From contig CAYXVB010000013.1 in the NCBI GenBank assembly GCA_964467785.1, positions 1-36,257 of the forward strand: a stretch of DNA of 36,257 nt, given 5' to 3'. Every line of letters starts with the position of its first letter. Position 1 is the stretch's first letter. Below are positions 33,687 to 36,257 of the stretch, one piece after another. The notes below the pieces were generated by a model that saw only the letters and a list, made by a program, of their open reading frames with translations, made no database searches and was not told where the DNA came from. Origin of the DNA: CAYXVB01 sp964467785 (GTDB lineage: Bacteria > Bdellovibrionota > UBA1018). The position numbers and the translations under genes were made by a program.

Positions 33687-34696
33687 GGACTAGTCTCGAC
33701 TTCCGCCCTCATCCCGTCCTTGAGCTCCACGTCATCGGGCGGAAACACCACCACGTCGCCTTTGGAGAGGCCTTCGAGAATCTCCATGCGCGCGTAATTG
33801 CCAGTGCCAGTCTTGACAGAGGTACGGACCAGCTTGCCGTCGGCGCCATACTTGTAAACGTAACGCTGCCCGGATTTTCCGGTCACCACGCGCGCGGGCA
33901 CCGCGAGGACATTTTCCTTGGCCTCGGTGATGATCTCGATGTCCACTGATGCGCCGACCGGAATCATCTTCTCGGGCTGTTCGATGAGTTTGAGCTCGAT
34001 TTCGGAAGTTCGGTCCCTTTCCTTGGCCGTACTGACGAACGGCACGACTTTGCGCACCTCGGCGGCCATCCAGCCGCCTCCAATGGCTTGGATCTTGACT
34101 CGGGCTGGAGTGCCTACTTTGACGCGGGATAGGTCGATCTCATCGATGTCGCCCCGGATGATCCGTGGAAGGCTGTCCACGATCCGGAGCGCCGCCTTGC
34201 CACTCGTCGAGGCGGCTTGCGGTGTTTCTCCGATCTCGAGATTCATCTCCGTGACGATACCGTCAAAGGGTGCGCGAACGACGGACTTGTCCAGGTTGGC
34301 GCGGGCCACGTCGATTCCGCGTCGGGCATCGTCAAGGCCGGCCCGGGACACCAGTCCGTTGTCGAAGAGCTCTTGGGCCCGCTTGAGCTCGCGCTGCGCA
34401 TTGGCGAAGGTAGACTTGAGATCCGTGTTCTCGAGCTCAGCCAGGATATCGCCCTTCTTCACCGGGTCGCCCGCCTTGACATTGATCCTGGACACACGGC
34501 CCGCGCCCGCGAAGGCAAGCACCGCCGCCTGCTCCGCGGACACAGTCCCGGCGGTCGTCGTCGTCACCGAGGACTCCACGCGAGTGGGCGCGGCTTGGAC
34601 ACCCTTGAGCTTGACCTTTGGACCGCAGGCGGAACATAGGACCAGAAGCAATGCCATGGTCAGCAGAGCCGAAAAGCGCATCCGATTGTTATTCAT
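33677..34696 (-). CDS. Periplasmic adaptor (membrane fusion protein), MacA/HlyD-like lipoprotein
   Basis: The 339-aa adaptor bridges the inner-membrane ABC complex and the TolC-like channel. The N-terminus is a lipoprotein-type signal (LLVLCSAC, lipidated at the second Cys). Lipoyl half-motif RINVKAGDPVKKGDILAELE is followed by a short alpha-hairpin (about 110-150, ANAQRELKRAQELFDNGLVSR), the second lipoyl half APFDGIVTEMNLEIGE, then the beta-barrel and membrane-proximal domains. The hairpin is short compared with MacA. Overlaps the TolC-like gene by 8 bp and the ATPase gene by 10 bp. Confidence 0.92.
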   Translation of the reverse strand: MNNNRMRFSALLTMALLLVLCSACGPKVKLKGVQAAPTRVESSVTTTTAGTVSAEQAAVLAFAGAGRVSRINVKAGDPVKKGDILAELENTDLKSTFANAQRELKRAQELFDNGLVSRAGLDDARRGIDVARANLDKSVVRAPFDGIVTEMNLEIGETPQAASTSGKAALRIVDSLPRIIRGDIDEIDLSRVKVGTPARVKIQAIGGGWMAAEVRKVVPFVSTAKERDRTSEIELKLIEQPEKMIPVGASVDIEIITEAKENVLAVPARVVTGKSGQRYVYKYGADGKLVRTSVKTGTGNYARMEILEGLSKGDVVVFPPDDVELKDGMRAEVETSPWP

Positions 34697-36146
34697 GTTC
34701 CGCTTTCACTCCGGCCTCCAGGCCTAGGTTCCACGCCAGCTTGCGAGCCAGAACCGAGAGATCCACCTTGGTTTTGGCGAGATTAATCTTGGATTCGATC
34801 AGGTCATTTTGGCTGCCCAACAGCTCGACGATAGTCGCCTTGCCCAGCTGGTAACTTTTGAAGGAGAGACGGACGATCTCCTCGTTCTGCTCGAGATTGA
34901 CCTTCTGCGCTTCGAGCGTGGAAAGAAGGGACCGGATCCGGATCCGGTCATTCTCGACCTCGTTGCGCAGGCGGAGCACATCCCGCTCCGCCTTGAGCTC
35001 CGCCTGATTCCCGGAGTTCCGCGATTCGGCCAACGTGCTGTAAAAACTCCCCCCTTGGAAGATCGGGATCGTGAGGTAAGCCCCAAAGCTGTAAGACACG
35101 TTATCCGAGGTGAAGGAATTGCTCCAATCAGGGGTCTGCTTGTTGAGCGAAGCCCTGAGCGAAAGCGCGGGGTACTCCGCGGCATTCAGGCTTTTTGCCC
35201 GGGAAAGCGACGTCTGCTGCTCGGAGCGCGCCGCGGCGTAGTTGGGACTGCGCTCGGCGACGAGTTGATCGATGCTGTCAGGCTTCAGCTTCTCGTCGAC
35301 GTAAGGCTGGATCGCCTCAAGCACCCGGTCGGAGCGGGTAAAGTCGTCGATGGCGGCAACCAGCGCCTTTTCATCCGAGATCAGCGCGTTGATACCGGCG
35401 TCCTCGAGGTCTTTGAGCGTCAGACCACTGTATTCCAAGAGACTGTTGAGGTCTGTGGAACGTTGCTGATGATGCACGATATTTCGGGACTCGAGTGACA
35501 ACAAATTGGCCTGCGCCCTGAGCACATCGACCTTGGTTTTCTGACCGAGCTCGAATCGGAGACGGGCCTCCTGGAGATTCTTACGGGCCAGCTCGACGGA
35601 GTTCCCGACGGTGATCTCCCGATAAACACCGAGGAGATAGTTACCCAGCGCCTGCCTGAGGCGCCAGTCCATCCCGGACACCTGAACCTTGAGCCGGTGT
35701 GAAGCAAGCTGCTTCTCAGCGATAGCCTGTTCGACTCCGAGCTGGACCGAGCGCTGGAACAGCGGAAGACTGCCATCCAGGGACCAGCGCGATAGCGAGG
35801 TCGCGGTCGGTGTAAACATCGAAGAGAATGAGCCCAGTGAGCCGCTGGTCAGGATCGAGTAATCTTGGCTTCGCGTCTGCGAGAGCGTCAGGCTCACGGA
35901 CGGCATCCAACGGGTCCAGGCCGTGTAGCGGGCTGCCCCAGCCTGTTCATCCGCGGCTTGCGCGATGCGAAGGTCGTAGGACCTTTCCTGAGCGAGCTTC
36001 CGGAGCCGCGCGAAGAATTCGTCTGTGGGAACCGACGACTGCGGCGCGGAGGCCAGGGCACTCGACAGCGAGGCGCACTGGATCAGGCCGATGATCACAT
36101 GAGAACGGAGGCTGAAATAGGGGCGATGCGGCGACCCTGAAGCCAT
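34689..36146 (-). CDS. TolC-family outer-membrane efflux channel
   Basis: The 485-aa product has a signal peptide (ending SALASA, about residue 33) and two tandem outer-membrane-efflux repeats. Each shows the typical long amphipathic helices: ARKNLQEARLRFELGQKTKVDVLRAQ style in repeat 1 (about 190-215) and LSFKSYQLGKATIVELLGSQ in repeat 2 (about 430-450). It is the first gene of the efflux operon, followed by overlapping adaptor, ATPase and permease genes, so a complete tripartite exporter is encoded. GGAGACT precedes the ATG very closely, an unusual spacing of 3 nt from GGAG. Confidence 0.92.
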   Translation of the reverse strand: MASGSPHRPYFSLRSHVIIGLIQCASLSSALASAPQSSVPTDEFFARLRKLAQERSYDLRIAQAADEQAGAARYTAWTRWMPSVSLTLSQTRSQDYSILTSGSLGSFSSMFTPTATSLSRWSLDGSLPLFQRSVQLGVEQAIAEKQLASHRLKVQVSGMDWRLRQALGNYLLGVYREITVGNSVELARKNLQEARLRFELGQKTKVDVLRAQANLLSLESRNIVHHQQRSTDLNSLLEYSGLTLKDLEDAGINALISDEKALVAAIDDFTRSDRVLEAIQPYVDEKLKPDSIDQLVAERSPNYAAARSEQQTSLSRAKSLNAAEYPALSLRASLNKQTPDWSNSFTSDNVSYSFGAYLTIPIFQGGSFYSTLAESRNSGNQAELKAERDVLRLRNEVENDRIRIRSLLSTLEAQKVNLEQNEEIVRLSFKSYQLGKATIVELLGSQNDLIESKINLAKTKVDLSVLARKLAWNLGLEAGVKAEHE

Positions 36147-36182
36147 AGTCTCCAGTCTAGCTGCGCACGCAGGCTCGGTGAA

Positions 36183-36257
36183 CTAGAAAAACAAAGCCTG
36201 AACGAAGGACAAGATTCCAATGGCTCCAAAGCACAGGCTCAAGTACCAGAACTTCCG
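36183..36257 (-). CDS. 3' end of a membrane protein gene (cut by window edge)
   Basis: A minus-strand frame open to the window edge encodes 24 residues, ending IGILSFVQALFF, before a TAG at 36183-36185. The sequence is a single hydrophobic stretch, as expected of a C-terminal membrane helix. Same strand as and 36 bp upstream of the tolC-like gene, so it may belong to the same transcript. Too short to assign. Confidence 0.4.
   Translation of the reverse strand, partial: RKFWYLSLCFGAIGILSFVQALFF

Overview
The window is a dense, GC-rich stretch of a Gram-negative bacterial chromosome. Envelope genes that need two membranes (TamA/TamB-like, MltA, a TolC-type channel with an ABC exporter) show the cell type. 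Gene content and style (KP-43-like subtilase, PilZ protein, FliA/WhiG sigma factor, ArgR-controlled arginine genes) would fit a delta-proteobacterial or Bdellovibrionota-like organism, but the phylum cannot be fixed from the sequence alone. No rRNA, tRNA, IS element, prophage or CRISPR array is visible. Nearly all of it reads as core chromosome with tightly overlapping genes.

Left part (1-11.4 kb): the 3' part of a MerR/B12-binding regulator; a small unknown protein; lgt; a large secreted subtilase convergent with lgt across a shared hairpin terminator; a DUF1059 protein; then a six-gene minus-strand operon in which every junction is a 4-nt ATGA overlap: a Rossmann/DUF2520 protein (candidate ketopantoate reductase), panB, panC, coaC, coaB, coaX. 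Together these run from ketoisovalerate to 4'-phosphopantetheine, apart from panD and with CoaX acting between PanC and CoaB. A FliA/WhiG-family sigma factor is divergent from this operon, followed by mltA.

Middle part (11.4-22.5 kb): a small [2Fe-2S] ferredoxin-like protein whose third cluster ligand is replaced by Asp; a secreted unknown protein; gamma-glutamyltransferase; a PilZ protein with a clear promoter; then the arginine regulon. argC-argJ-argB-argF-argR reads left from a 201-bp control region and argG-argH reads right. That region carries a good sigma-70-type promoter for argC, with two ArgR-like operators placed on its -10 box and start site.

Right part (22.5-36.3 kb): a small four-helix membrane protein, a TamA-like Omp85 protein and a TamB-like protein; a cluster of three DnaA-box-like sequences in the 67-bp gap before a PlsC-like acyltransferase; a DEAD-box RNA helicase with a long Arg/Gly-rich tail; DNA polymerase IV convergently overlapping it; an HD-domain hydrolase; and a four-gene tripartite ABC efflux operon (TolC-like, MacA-like, ATPase, MacB-like permease). 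The 3' end of another membrane protein gene lies at the right edge.

No clearly new multi-gene system was found. The leads most worth testing are the DUF2520 enzyme in the CoA operon, the altered B12 sensor, the Cys-to-Asp ferredoxin, the variant ARG boxes, the DnaA-box cluster and the hairpin over the tamA start.
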